Assembly (NCBI RefSeq): GCF_003208215.1
Contig: NZ_QKLW01000004.1
Span: forward strand, 231,786 to 295,785
DNA length: 64,000 nucleotides
Direction of reading: 5' to 3'
Origin: Marinomonas alcarazii
GTDB taxonomy: Bacteria; Pseudomonadota; Gammaproteobacteria; Pseudomonadales; Marinomonadaceae
Both the position numbers and the translations under genes were made by a program. This document shows positions 39,440 to 48,180 of the stretch, in pieces (the first letter of the stretch is position 1; each line of letters opens with the position of its first letter). Below the pieces are notes generated by a model that was not told the DNA's origin, made no database searches, and was given only the letters and a program-made list of their open reading frames with translations.

Positions 39440-40362
39440 AGTTCTGGGGCCAAAATACCTTTAAGGTTTTTAAAGCAGGTTTTTGATGCCGTTGTTATTA
39501 AATCTTCCATGTAGGCGTTTTCACGCTGATCTTTTCTTATCGCCAAATAGAGCTTACACCAAACGCCTTCTTCGCCAAGCGACTTCGTTATTACATATTG
39601 TCGGTTGGTGTATTCTGTGAGTGCCCAGTTAGGTAAACAGCATACGCCTCGGCCACTCGCGACTAACTGCATCATCATCAGGGTTAATTCGCTATGGCGA
39701 ATTTTTGCTGGAGAGACATCTGCAGGATTTAGAAAGTGTTTAAAAATATCTAAGCGTTCGATTTCGACAGGATAGGTGATCAGTGTTTCTTTCGCGAAAT
39801 CTTCAGGTGTTAAGTATTCCTTTTTCGCAAGGGCGTGATGCCGCGACAGCGCAACTTGTGACTCATATTGAAACAAGGGAATATAGTCTATGTTGGGGAT
39901 GTCTTGCGGGTCGGATGTCACCACCAAGTCCAAGTCACCACGGGCAAGCGCCGGTAGCGGCATGAAGCCAAAAGCGGTAGAGAGGTCTAGCTCAACGTCT
40001 GGCCAGTGTTCACGAAAATGGTCAATGGTTGGCATCAGCCATTCATAGCAACTGTGACATTCAATGGCGATATGTAAACGCCCACTTTCACCTTCGGCGA
40101 AGCGTTGAATATCGCGTTGAGCAGAGCGGAACGAAAGTAACACATCATCGGCAAGCTGCAATAAGCGCAATCCTGCACTGGTGAAGCGGACTGGTTTTGT
40201 TTTTCGTATGAAAAGCGGGCAGCCTAGTTTCTCTTCAAGGTCTTTGAGCTGATGCGACAAAGCGGATTGCGTTAGGTGAACTCGTTCAGCGGCTTCAACC
40301 AAGCTGCCAGTTTCTCTGAGTGCGGCCAGTGTTTTTAAATGCCTAACTTCAATAATGCTCAT
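39436..40362 (-). CDS. metR: MetR, LysR-type regulator of methionine genes
   Basis: The 308-residue LysR-type protein has an N-terminal helix-turn-helix (SLVEAAERVHLTQSALSHQL). The effector domain has ECHSCYEWLMPTIDHFREHW, which closely matches MetR. MetR activates methionine synthesis genes with homocysteine as co-effector. No met gene is adjacent. A perfect 12-base palindrome CTCATATATGAG at 40417-40428 lies upstream and may be part of its promoter region. Confidence 0.9.
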   Translation of the reverse strand: MSIIEVRHLKTLAALRETGSLVEAAERVHLTQSALSHQLKDLEEKLGCPLFIRKTKPVRFTSAGLRLLQLADDVLLSFRSAQRDIQRFAEGESGRLHIAIECHSCYEWLMPTIDHFREHWPDVELDLSTAFGFMPLPALARGDLDLVVTSDPQDIPNIDYIPLFQYESQVALSRHHALAKKEYLTPEDFAKETLITYPVEIERLDIFKHFLNPADVSPAKIRHSELTLMMMQLVASGRGVCCLPNWALTEYTNRQYVITKSLGEEGVWCKLYLAIRKDQRENAYMEDLITTASKTCFKNLKGILAPEL

Positions 40363-40416
40363 AGTAATTCACTGTTGATGCGTTTAGCCATATTTAAGAG
40401 CCTTATCGTTAAGAAG

Positions 40417-40428
40417 CTCATATATGAG
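40417..40428. promoter_or_regulatory. 12-base palindrome upstream of metR
   Basis: CTCATATATGAG is a perfect palindrome 55 bases before the metR start and outside the argF terminator. It could be an operator, possibly for metR autoregulation, but it does not clearly match the TGAA-N5-TTCA MetR consensus. Confidence 0.35.
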
Positions 40429-40460
40429 AGTTCAATGTTTAGGGGCTAATGCATGGGTGC

Positions 40461-40496
40461 AAAAAAAGCTCGCTGAAAGTTGGATTTCAAGCGAGC
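40461..40496 (-). terminator. Rho-independent terminator of argF
   Basis: Read on the minus strand, GCTCGCTTGAAA (40496-40485) pairs with TTTCAGCGAGC (40478-40468) with one bulge. A run of seven T (40467-40461) follows. It lies 13 bases after the argF stop. This is a textbook intrinsic terminator. Confidence 0.9.
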
Positions 40497-40508
40497 CTCG
40501 TTATTGTG

Positions 40509-41414
40509 TTAGCGACACAGCAAAAATTCAAGTAGTGCTTTTTGGGCGTGGAGGCGGTTTTCGGCTTCGTCCCAGACAACACTATCAGGGCGGTCAATCA
40601 CGTCAGCAGATACTTCTTCGCCACGGTGCGCTGGCAGGCAGTGCATGAATAAGGCATCAGGGTTGGCTTTTGCCATTAGGTCGGAATTTACTTGGAAGCC
40701 ATCGAAATCTTTTAGGCGCTGCTCTTGTTCATCTTCTTGACCCATGGAAGCAAAAACATCCGTTACGATTAAGTCCGCGCCTTTTGCTGCTTCGTGAGCA
40801 TCATGAAGGACGGTTATGCGATCACTGTGTTCGGCAACTAGGTCAGCATTAGGCTCGTACCCAGTAGGGCAGGCAACAACCAACTGGAAGTCCAGCATAG
40901 CAGCAGCATTGATATAGGAGTTGCACATGTTGTTACCATCGCCAACCCAAACGACTTTTTTGCCTTGGATTGAACCACGATGTTCTTGGTATGTTTGCAT
41001 GTCAGCAAGTAGCTGACATGGGTGGTAGTCATCTGTAAGAGCGTTGATGACAGGAACCGAAGAGTATTTAGCAAAGGTTTCAACGGTTTCATGATCGAAC
41101 GTTCTAATCATGACAGCATCAACCATGCTCGAAATAACACGAGCGCTGTCTTCTACTGGTTCACCACGACCAAGCTGTGTGTCACGTGAAGAAAGAAACA
41201 GTGCATGCCCACCGAATTGAGCCATACCTGCCTCAAAAGAAACCCGCGTACGAGTAGACGACTTTTCAAAGATCATCGCCAACACTCGGTTTTTAAGCGG
41301 TTGAAATAGTGTGCCTTCGTGATGGATTTTCTTAAGCTCAGAGGCTCGAAATAATAACTGTTTTAACTCATCGGAAGAAAGATCCTTCAGAGTAAGAAAA
41401 TGTCTAGGCGACAC
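40509..41414 (-). CDS. argF: ArgF, ornithine carbamoyltransferase
   Basis: About 301 residues. The carbamoyl-phosphate site is [13 protein letters not shown], with [11 protein letters not shown] in the middle and the ornithine/catalytic motif [11 protein letters not shown]. It makes citrulline in arginine synthesis. The frame extends 35 residues upstream, but GTG 41414 follows AAGGAG by seven bases and gives [13 protein letters not shown], matching family starts. A strong terminator follows the gene. Confidence 0.95.
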   Translation of the reverse strand: MSPRHFLTLKDLSSDELKQLLFRASELKKIHHEGTLFQPLKNRVLAMIFEKSSTRTRVSFEAGMAQFGGHALFLSSRDTQLGRGEPVEDSARVISSMVDAVMIRTFDHETVETFAKYSSVPVINALTDDYHPCQLLADMQTYQEHRGSIQGKKVVWVGDGNNMCNSYINAAAMLDFQLVVACPTGYEPNADLVAEHSDRITVLHDAHEAAKGADLIVTDVFASMGQEDEQEQRLKDFDGFQVNSDLMAKANPDALFMHCLPAHRGEEVSADVIDRPDSVVWDEAENRLHAQKALLEFLLCR

Positions 41415-41658
41415 GCTATAGCTCCTTAAATTGTGTGCTGAAAAGGGAATCGACCAATTTAATACACTCAGGTAAGTGAGTAAAGGACATTTAACAAGGG
41501 AAAGTGTAACTGAAAGCACTCTTTTGGGGTTGTAAATACACCACTAGACCCAATAAACTGATGCAAGTTTAATGATTTTAATAGACTTGAATTTTGTAAG
41601 GGCATTAATCGTCCACGATGTCCTTACTAAAAGACAGTTGCAGAGCGAGGTTTTAAGC

Positions 41659-41988
41659 ATGAGTAATACAATCGAAACAATTAAAGAGCAGATTAGTAGT
41701 AATGATATTTTGCTATATATGAAGGGGAATCCTCGCGCTCCACAGTGTGGGTTTTCATCTCAGGCTGTCCAAGCACTAATGTCATGTGGCGAGCGTTTTG
41801 CCTTTGTTAACATTTTGGATAACCCAGACATTCGTGCTGAGCTGCCAAAATACGCTAATTGGCCTACTTTCCCGCAACTTTGGGTGAAAGGTGAGCTAGT
41901 CGGTGGTTGCGATATTATTGTTGAGATGGCATCTAACGGCGAATTACAAGCGCTGATTAAAGAAGCCGTAGGCTCTTCTGAAGAGTAA
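41659..41988 (+). CDS. grxD: GrxD, monothiol glutaredoxin (Grx4)
   Basis: The 109-residue protein has the CGFS active site in RAPQCGFSSQAVQAL and the glutathione-site residues WPTFPQLWVKGELVGGCDI. Monothiol glutaredoxins carry or sense [2Fe-2S] clusters with BolA partners. The open frame begins at 41572, but ATG 41659 (MSNTIETIKEQI), with GCGAGG upstream, fits the family length. Confidence 0.95.
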   Translation: MSNTIETIKEQISSNDILLYMKGNPRAPQCGFSSQAVQALMSCGERFAFVNILDNPDIRAELPKYANWPTFPQLWVKGELVGGCDIIVEMASNGELQALIKEAVGSSEE

Positions 41989-41997
41989 GTTTTTTGT

Positions 41998-42026
41998 GTC
42001 CCTTATTAGTGTAAATAATAAGGGAC
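41998..42026 (+). terminator. perfect hairpin after grxD
   Basis: GTCCCTTATTA (41998-42008), a seven-base loop and TAATAAGGGAC (42016-42026) give an 11-base-pair perfect stem ten bases after the grxD stop. No T-run follows on the plus strand, so it may be a weak terminator or a 3' stabilising hairpin. Confidence 0.55.
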
Positions 42027-42083
42027 GCTAATTGAGTTAAATTTAGCCTTTAAACATCAAGCAATAAAAAGGAGACGTTAAAA

Positions 42084-42707
42084 ATGTCTATTTTAGTTGG
42101 TAAGAAAGCCCCAGATTTTACAGTTCCTGCCGTATTGGCTGACGGCCAAATTGTTGATTCTTTCAGCCTTTCTGAAACAATCAAAGGCAAATACGCCATT
42201 GTGTTCTTCTATCCATTGGATTTCACATTCGTTTGCCCTTCAGAAATTATTGCTATGTCTCACCGTATGGAAAAATTCCGTGAAATGGGTGTAGAGGTAA
42301 TCGGTGTGTCTATCGACTCTCACTTTACTCACAATGCTTGGCGTAACACGCCAGTAGAAGAAGGCGGTATCGGCGCAGTTGAATACACTCTAGCTGCTGA
42401 TATGGACCATGCAATTGCTAAAGCATACGGCATTGAATCTGAAGGTGGCGATTCTTACTACCCAGCGGGTGTTGCGATGCGTGCATCTTTTGTTATCGAC
42501 CAGAAAGGTATCGTTCGTTCACAAGTTGTTAACGACGAGCCTATCGGCCGTAACATGGATGAATTGGTTCGTATCGTTGATGCGCTACAATTCTTCGAAG
42601 AAAATGGTCAAGTTTGCCCAGCTGGCTGGAACAAAGGCGACAAAGGAATGAACACATCACCTGAAGGTGTTGCGTCTTACCTTGCTGAGAACTCAAAATC
42701 TCTATAA
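42084..42707 (+). CDS. 2-Cys peroxiredoxin (AhpC/Prx1 type)
   Basis: The 207-residue protein has the peroxidatic Cys in YPLDFTFVCPSEII and the resolving Cys in GQVCPAGWNKGDKGM, followed by a C-terminal helix. This places it in the typical 2-Cys AhpC/Prx1 group. It reduces hydrogen peroxide and organic peroxides using thioredoxin or AhpF-like donors. AAGGAG precedes ATG 42084 at good spacing. Synonymous codon choice looks more biased than in its neighbours, suggesting high expression. Confidence 0.94.
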   Translation: MSILVGKKAPDFTVPAVLADGQIVDSFSLSETIKGKYAIVFFYPLDFTFVCPSEIIAMSHRMEKFREMGVEVIGVSIDSHFTHNAWRNTPVEEGGIGAVEYTLAADMDHAIAKAYGIESEGGDSYYPAGVAMRASFVIDQKGIVRSQVVNDEPIGRNMDELVRIVDALQFFEENGQVCPAGWNKGDKGMNTSPEGVASYLAENSKSL

Positions 42708-42730
42708 AACTTTCGGTTTTATATGACCAA

Positions 42731-42766
42731 AACGCCTGCTACTGAAAAGTAGCGGGCGTTTTTTTT
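42731..42766 (+). terminator. Rho-independent terminator of the peroxiredoxin gene
   Basis: AACGCCTGCTACT (42731-42743) pairs with AGTAGCGGGCGTT (42748-42760), with one G-T, around a GAAA tetraloop. A run of T follows to 42766. This is a strong intrinsic terminator 24 bases after the stop. Confidence 0.95.
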
Positions 42767-42785
42767 GCCATTGGGTTTATTGGTT

Positions 42786-43175
42786 TTATAGCTGATAAAG
42801 CTCTAGAGGCAAGTCGTCAGGGTCAGTGAAGAAGGTGAAGCGTTTACCCGTAAGTTCATCCAGTCGGATGGCTTCGGTTATCACACCATGCTGATTTAGA
42901 TGCTGTATGCAAGCTTCTAAATCGTCTACAGCAAACGCTAAATGTCGCAAGCCTTGTGCTTCTGGCCGAGAAAGACGTGCTGGTGGCGAGGGAAATGAAA
43001 ACAGTTCTATTTGTTGATTGGGAGTAACAGCAAGATCGAGTTTGTAGGATTGGCGTTCTTCTCTATAGGTCTCAGCAACGATACGAAACCCCAGTATTTC
43101 ACTATAAAATTTCTTTGAAACTGGGTAGTTCGAACAAATAATAGCGACGTGATGAATGTGTGAGATAGAAAGCAT
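42786..43175 (-). CDS. gloA2: YaeR-like VOC (glyoxalase-fold) protein
   Basis: The 129-residue vicinal-oxygen-chelate protein is close to E. coli YaeR/GloA2. HIHHVAIICSNYPVSKKFY, IELFSFPSPPARLSRPEAQG, GLRHLAFAVDDLEA and FTDPDDLPLELYQL are present. His and Glu metal ligands are visible in HHVAII, LRHLAF and PLELYQ. The substrate is not established for the family. It lies nine bases downstream of a LysR gene on the same strand. Confidence 0.93.
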   Translation of the reverse strand: MLSISHIHHVAIICSNYPVSKKFYSEILGFRIVAETYREERQSYKLDLAVTPNQQIELFSFPSPPARLSRPEAQGLRHLAFAVDDLEACIQHLNQHGVITEAIRLDELTGKRFTFFTDPDDLPLELYQL

Positions 43176-43184
43176 GTTGATGTC

Positions 43185-44138
43185 TTATGTTTTGGTTTGT
43201 GCTTTTAGCTCATTGGCAACATCGATGACCTGCCTTCTAAACCAAATATGACTGGCATCGTGATGAAGGAGCGGACTCCAAATCATTTTTAGTTCAATTT
43301 TGGGAATATCGAATGGTGGGTCTAAAATCACCAGATCAGGGTTCTTTTTGTTCACCATGGCCACTTTTCTGGGCAGCGTGGCAATCAGGTCTTGCTCAAG
43401 CGCTAGATGCATTGCGGTGTGGTAGCTTCTGGTAAAGACTCGAATACTACGTTTGTGATCCAGTGTCTGCAGTGCTTCATCAACCCAGCCTAATTTTTGT
43501 ACGTCGTTTGGGTCCATACCAACACCGACGCCAAACCCTGTTTTACTTACCCATATGTGCTGAGCCGCCAAGTAGGCGTCAATGTCAAAGTGATCTTTAA
43601 TTGGGTTTCTTGAGCTCATCATGCAGACAAAGGTGTCGAACCAAACGCTTTTTTGATGAAATGATTGGGGTAATTCTTCAAAGCGATTAATCGCCATATC
43701 AATCTTACCGGCTTCGACATCATGAAAGGTCACATCGCTCGGGGTCATGATGTCTAATGTGATGCCTGGTGCGAATTCACGCAAACGATTGAGTAATCGT
43801 GGAATTACCGTAGAAGCCGCGTAGTCACTTGCCATAATGCGAAACACTCGTGTACTTGTGCTTTCATTAAAGTCTGCTTCTGGCTGCAGAGCTTCTTCTA
43901 ACTCGAGAAGTACTTTACGCACAATGGGCTGCAAACGGAGGGCTTTTTCTGTGGGCTTCATGCCTTCGCTGGTGCGAACAAGTAACGGGTCACCCAGTAG
44001 ATCTCTTAAGCGCTTTAATCCATTGCTCATCGCGGGCTGTGTGATGTTAAGTTTATTTGCAGAACGTGTGACGTTACATTCTCTTAACAGTACATCGAGA
44101 TAAATAAGAAGATTAAGGTCTATTTTATTAATATTCAT
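43185..44138 (-). CDS. LysR-family transcriptional regulator (NodD/LeuO-like group)
   Basis: The 317-residue LysR-type regulator has an N-terminal domain (MNINKIDLNLLIYLDVLLRE, then a helix-turn-helix in RSANKLNITQPAMSNGLKRL). The wording is typical of the NodD/LeuO/PcpR group. The periplasmic-binding-like effector domain begins at about 95. The gene is just upstream of the VOC gene on the same strand, so it may control or be co-transcribed with it. Specific targets are unknown. Confidence 0.88.
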   Translation of the reverse strand: MNINKIDLNLLIYLDVLLRECNVTRSANKLNITQPAMSNGLKRLRDLLGDPLLVRTSEGMKPTEKALRLQPIVRKVLLELEEALQPEADFNESTSTRVFRIMASDYAASTVIPRLLNRLREFAPGITLDIMTPSDVTFHDVEAGKIDMAINRFEELPQSFHQKSVWFDTFVCMMSSRNPIKDHFDIDAYLAAQHIWVSKTGFGVGVGMDPNDVQKLGWVDEALQTLDHKRSIRVFTRSYHTAMHLALEQDLIATLPRKVAMVNKKNPDLVILDPPFDIPKIELKMIWSPLLHHDASHIWFRRQVIDVANELKAQTKT

Positions 44139-44251
44139 ATTTTTTCTAGGGGTCGCATGGCTTATGTAATGAGTTGATTGTATTGGCCTTTGTGCAAACT
44201 ACAACAAGAGAATGCATAATGTTAATCAGCATTCTATTTTTGCTATTGGTT

Positions 44252-45139
44252 TTAAATGCTTGGTAAAACAGGAACGGCACGACAAAGATCAATAAAACGT
44301 TGGGCATTTTGAGTAAGCGCTGTATTTTTTGGCGTTACGATTAATAGATTTCGGTTGAGCTCTAAAGGTGTTTGGTAAAGGCGTATCAGCCCAGAGTTCA
44401 GCTCTTGCGAAATAGCCATTCGAGATAAGCAGCCAAACCCCATCTGATGGATGACGGCCTGTTTTACTGCCTCCATATGAGCAAGAGATAACACCACATT
44501 GAGCTGAGGAATATGAGCAGCCGTTGCTTGCTCAAGTATGTTCCTTGTTCCTGATCCTGATTCACGCATTACCCAGCTGGCTTCTTTTAAGTCTTCCCAA
44601 GATAAGTTTTCTGGTCGATCTTCTTCTGCAGAGCCAAATACGACTAATTCATCTTTAAGCCACACTTGTGTCATGAGCTCTGCATGTTGGCAGTAACCCT
44701 CAATAAAGCCTACTTCAGCTTTACCTGTTAACAGCTGTTGGATAACACTTTGAGTATTGCCAATATCTAGGTTAAAGCGGATGTTTGGGTGTTGGCGCTT
44801 AAATAAAGACATTTGTTTTGGAAGCAGATAATTGCCAACGCTTACACTTGCGGCTAAGTGAAGAGAACCACTTAATTCGTCTTCATTGCCCATGCTTTCT
44901 ATTTGCTCTATCTGGCTTAGAACGGCTCGAGCCTGCGGAAGTAGGTGTCTAGCTTGGGGCGTGATTTGTAAGCGCTTGCCATGGCGTCGAAAAAGAGGGC
45001 GTCCTAACAGGGCTTCTAGCTCTCTTAGGGCCTGACTTGCTGCGGGCTGGCTAATAGAAACCATTTCGGCGGCCGCGGTTACGGATCCGGTGTGCACAAC
45101 GGCTTCAAATATCTGTAATTGTCTAAGTGTTATTCTCAT
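44252..45139 (-). CDS. LysR-family regulator, YeiE-like
   Basis: The 295-residue LysR-type regulator starts MRITLRQLQIFEAVVHTGSV with helix-turn-helix VTAAAEMVSISQPAASQALR. The effector domain contains SVGNYLLPKQMSLFK, GKAEVGFIEGYCQHAEL and MRESGSGTRNILEQ. This resembles YeiE/CysB-type regulators. It is divergent from a YitT-type membrane gene 250 bases away, a classic arrangement for a LysR regulator and its target. That link is inferred. Confidence 0.88.
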   Translation of the reverse strand: MRITLRQLQIFEAVVHTGSVTAAAEMVSISQPAASQALRELEALLGRPLFRRHGKRLQITPQARHLLPQARAVLSQIEQIESMGNEDELSGSLHLAASVSVGNYLLPKQMSLFKRQHPNIRFNLDIGNTQSVIQQLLTGKAEVGFIEGYCQHAELMTQVWLKDELVVFGSAEEDRPENLSWEDLKEASWVMRESGSGTRNILEQATAAHIPQLNVVLSLAHMEAVKQAVIHQMGFGCLSRMAISQELNSGLIRLYQTPLELNRNLLIVTPKNTALTQNAQRFIDLCRAVPVLPSI

Positions 45140-45235
45140 TATTGTATTGTAGCTCTGTTTTTGGCTGGAAGAGTAGTGCTAATGCTTATTGACTATATAA
45201 ATGAGTGAAAGTGCCAATAAATCCGTAAAAACTGA

Positions 45236-45272
45236 TTGTGCATTTTTCTTTTATGGTATGAAATATGCACAA
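45236..45272. promoter_or_regulatory. inverted repeat TTGTGCAT-N21-ATGCACAA
   Basis: Perfect eight-base arms at 45236-45243 and 45265-45272 lie roughly midway between the divergent LysR and YitT-type genes. The spacing is compatible with a regulator dimer or tetramer site. The protein that binds it is unknown; the adjacent LysR protein is an obvious candidate. Confidence 0.5.
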
Positions 45273-45275
45273 ATT

Positions 45276-45294
45276 GTACTGATAGGCTCAGTAC
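45276..45294. promoter_or_regulatory. palindrome GTACTGA-TAGGC-TCAGTAC
   Basis: A perfect seven-base inverted repeat with a five-base spacer lies four bases beyond the first palindrome and 95 bases before the YitT-type gene. It could be a second operator or a leader hairpin. No further structure could be assigned in the rest of the gap. Confidence 0.5.
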
Positions 45295-45389
45295 TGTATC
45301 TGGTCTGTGTTATCCGCTTCCAAAAGAGGCGATTTACAAACCTTTGTTATTAACCAAAAGTTAATACGTTATCCGTAAAGGACATTGCC

Positions 45390-45995
45390 ATGAAAACCAC
45401 TCACCGTTGGCTCTCTATTGTTGAGGGCTGTTTGCTTGTTGCTTTAGGCTTACACATTCTTAATTCTGCCGGACTATTAATTAGTGGAACGGCGGGAGTC
45501 AGTATGATTCTGCTCAGATTGACAGACTTATCTTTTGGTACTTTGTTCTTTTTGCTGAATATTCCTTTTTATATCTTGGCCTGGTGTGCTTTAGGCCGTG
45601 ATTTTACTATCCGAACATTTGCCAGCGTTAGTCTTTTATCCGCTTTATCTGAGCTGATGAAGTATTATGTTATTGTATCCATGCATCCTGGGCTTTCGGG
45701 CGCATTGGGTGGGTTGTTGGTAGGCTTTGGGCTTATTATTTTATTTCGACATAACGCTTCATTGGGCGGATTAAATATATTGGCGGTTTATTTAGAGCGT
45801 CAATTTTCTATCCATGCCAGTAAAACCACGTTATTGGCTGATATTTTGGTTTTGGTGGCTGCCATAATCTTCCTTGATTTAAGTCAGTTAGGCTATTCCT
45901 TGTTGGCATTTTTGCTATTGAGCTCTGTTGTCGGCCGTTATCATCGACCGCCAAAATGGGCGCAGAATTCCTTGGTTGATGCGAAAGCGAATTGA
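45390..45995 (+). CDS. YitT-family membrane protein
   Basis: The 201-residue protein has five to six membrane helices and the YitT/UPF0750 features GTAGVSMILLR, FFLLNIPFYILAW and the glycine-rich GALGGLLVGFGLIILFRHNASLGG segment (residues about 105-130). Family members are predicted transporters of unknown substrate. The C-terminal DUF2179 domain found in Gram-positive YitT proteins is absent. AAAGGA precedes ATG 45390. Confidence 0.85.
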   Translation: MKTTHRWLSIVEGCLLVALGLHILNSAGLLISGTAGVSMILLRLTDLSFGTLFFLLNIPFYILAWCALGRDFTIRTFASVSLLSALSELMKYYVIVSMHPGLSGALGGLLVGFGLIILFRHNASLGGLNILAVYLERQFSIHASKTTLLADILVLVAAIIFLDLSQLGYSLLAFLLLSSVVGRYHRPPKWAQNSLVDAKAN

Positions 45996-46037
45996 GACTT
46001 TTATTCTTCTAGTAACGAGTATTCTGCTGAGTTGATT

Positions 46038-46078
46038 AAGGTGCGTTATGAGGCAATGTGATTCATTGAACGCACTTT
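46038..46078 (+). terminator. hairpin after the YitT-type gene
   Basis: AAGGTGCGTT (46038-46047) pairs with AACGCACTTT (46069-46078), with one G-T. The loop contains a second CAATG/CATTG pairing. TTTTTT follows a few bases later at about 46087-46092. It is probably an intrinsic terminator. Confidence 0.6.
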
Positions 46079-46277
46079 ATTGGCGCTTTTTTATCTTGCT
46101 TCTCATCTTAAAATTAAATTAATACGTACCTTATATGTGCTGATATCATGACTTAAGGTAGGGTTTATTTACATTTTGCCTTTTTATCTGCGTAACTAAG
46201 ATGGATCTTTTGTCGGAAACAGGGTTAATATTTAGGGGTGTTACTTACATATTGTTCGATTATGGCGTTTTAATTAC

Positions 46278-46297
46278 TTTTACAAGTGATTGTAAAA
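46278..46297. promoter_or_regulatory. palindrome TTTTACAA-GTGA-TTGTAAAA
   Basis: Perfect eight-base arms with a four-base centre end 23 bases before ATG 46321 of the REC-GGDEF-EAL gene. Position and symmetry suggest an operator near or downstream of the promoter. The regulator is unknown. Confidence 0.55.
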
Positions 46298-46320
46298 TCA
46301 TAGAAAAGGCATAGCTAGGT

Positions 46321-48105
46321 ATGAAGCAATTCCCAACAGTGTTGATTGTCGATGATGTACCTGAGAATTTACGCGTATTACAAGAAGTAATGGATACGTT
46401 AGATTGTCAGATTGCTGTTGCGAATTCTGGTGAAAGGGCGTTAGAGCTATTAGAACGAACGGAACCTTGCTTAGTGTTGCTAGACGTTATGATGGGCGGC
46501 ATAGATGGCTTTGAAACTTGTCGACGAATTCGATCCCACCCTGTACACAAAGATATCCCTGTTATTTTTGTCACCGCATTAGAAGATGAAGTGAGTCGTG
46601 GCTTTGAGGCCGGCGGTAATGATTATATTAGTAAGCCAATCCGGATAGAGGAAGTTCGAGCCAGGGTTCAGCATCAACTAGAAAAATTTCAACTTGTTAA
46701 TGAACTCAGGGAATTAACATCTCACCTAGAAGAAAAGGTGCGTGAGCGAACCGCTGACCTAAATCTGCTAAATCGCAATCTGCGCAAAGAAGTGAACGAA
46801 AGGCGCTACATGCAAGATCGTCTAAAGTATTTAGCGCAGCATGATTTTGTTACACAACTATATAATCGTGATGCACTAGACGAACACATTTCTTATCTTA
46901 TCTCTGGTATCCAAGCCAATACATCCAATCACATACCTTATTTTGTATTAATTGATATTAATGAATTTCGACTGATCAACGATTCATGCGGCTGTATTGC
47001 TGGTGATGAATTATTGCATCAACTGGCGATCATGATGAGTGAGCTTGTGGATCCGCAGCGTGATTTTTGTGCGCGTTTAAGTGGTGATAAATTTGCCATA
47101 GTGATTAGCCAAGGGGGAAATGAGGCGGTCGAATCCTTCTTTCGGCTTTTGCAAAAAGCCATTCAACAGTTCTCGTTCGTCTGGGACGAGCGCAAATTTC
47201 GCATGACAGTAACCCAAGTTGCTATGCCTATTACCATCGATATGGTGTCATTTGAACAAGTAGTGATGCTCGCGGACGAACTATGTTACACCAGTAAAAA
47301 GTCTGGCATTCATTCTAAAATTATCAAAAATGCACAAGATTTGGCTTATGAAGAGCATCGTGGGAATTTAAATTGGGGCCTTCGTATTATCGATGGTTTA
47401 GAAAAAGATCTCTTTGAAATTCATTTTCAGCAAGTATTTTCGCTTCTTAAAGAAGAGCCGAAAAAGAAGATTGAGATACTGGTAAGGCTCATTGATGAAG
47501 ATACGGGTAAATTAATTTACCCAAATGATTTCATCCGTGCTGCAGAGCGCTTTGGCATTGTTTCCAAAATAGACCGCTGGGTGATTCGCCATACTATGCA
47601 GAGAATGGCTGAAAACAGTGATTTATGGGAAACAATAGATCAAGTGGCGCTTAATGTTTCAGCGCTGTCTGTTAGACAGGCGAACTTTGCAGAATTCATT
47701 GTTGAGCAATTGACGGAATTTCAGTTGGACGGTTCAAAGTTCTGTTTTGAAATTACCGAAACCGAGGCATTAAATAACTTCGCTGACACTCGCCGTTTCA
47801 TGTCTTTGCTGCACGAGCATGGTTGTGCGATTGCGCTGGATGATTTTGGTACCGGTTTTTCTTCTTTTGCCTATTTAATGGATTTGCCCTTCGATCTAAT
47901 CAAAATAGACGGCATGTTTATCAAAGACATGCACCTCAATGAAATCCATTACGGCATGGTAGATTCAATTGTTAAGCTAGCCAAAATGCTGGACAAACCC
48001 GTTGTGGCTGAATTTGTTGAAAACCAAAGCATTGTTGATAAATTGAAATTGCTTGGTGTGGAATGGGGTCAAGGTTACTTTTTTCATAAGCCTGAAAAAC
48101 TCTAG
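46321..48105 (+). CDS. response regulator with degenerate GGDEF and EAL domains
   Basis: The 594-residue protein has a receiver domain (1 to about 120, phospho-acceptor Asp55 in LLDVMMGG) and a coiled-coil linker (about 125-165). The GGDEF domain's active-site motif is SGDKF at 254-258, so cyclase activity is unlikely. The EAL domain (about 345-585) retains Glu385 in EILVRL, NVSALS, FEITETEA, DDFGTGFSSFAYL and AEFVEN. It is thus probably a phosphorylation-controlled c-di-GMP phosphodiesterase. The hybrid kinase 75 bases downstream is a likely partner. Confidence 0.9.
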   Translation: MKQFPTVLIVDDVPENLRVLQEVMDTLDCQIAVANSGERALELLERTEPCLVLLDVMMGGIDGFETCRRIRSHPVHKDIPVIFVTALEDEVSRGFEAGGNDYISKPIRIEEVRARVQHQLEKFQLVNELRELTSHLEEKVRERTADLNLLNRNLRKEVNERRYMQDRLKYLAQHDFVTQLYNRDALDEHISYLISGIQANTSNHIPYFVLIDINEFRLINDSCGCIAGDELLHQLAIMMSELVDPQRDFCARLSGDKFAIVISQGGNEAVESFFRLLQKAIQQFSFVWDERKFRMTVTQVAMPITIDMVSFEQVVMLADELCYTSKKSGIHSKIIKNAQDLAYEEHRGNLNWGLRIIDGLEKDLFEIHFQQVFSLLKEEPKKKIEILVRLIDEDTGKLIYPNDFIRAAERFGIVSKIDRWVIRHTMQRMAENSDLWETIDQVALNVSALSVRQANFAEFIVEQLTEFQLDGSKFCFEITETEALNNFADTRRFMSLLHEHGCAIALDDFGTGFSSFAYLMDLPFDLIKIDGMFIKDMHLNEIHYGMVDSIVKLAKMLDKPVVAEFVENQSIVDKLKLLGVEWGQGYFFHKPEKL

Positions 48106-48180
48106 AGTATCGAAAACTCAGAGCAGAACAAATATCCAATCTACAGTAAGTCGTACGTTTGATGTTTCTAAGGATTAAGC

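Larger units (their letters stand above)
45996..46320. other. 325-base non-coding gap between the YitT-type and REC-EAL genes
   Basis: No convincing reading frame was seen. It holds a hairpin near the YitT-type gene end (46038-46078) and a perfect palindrome near the following start (46278-46297), both listed separately. The rest is AT-rich with no feature I can assign. Confidence 0.7.

Noticed and set aside
46321..48105. Active diguanylate cyclase
   Set aside because: The GGDEF active-site motif is replaced by SGDKF, whereas the EAL catalytic residues are kept.
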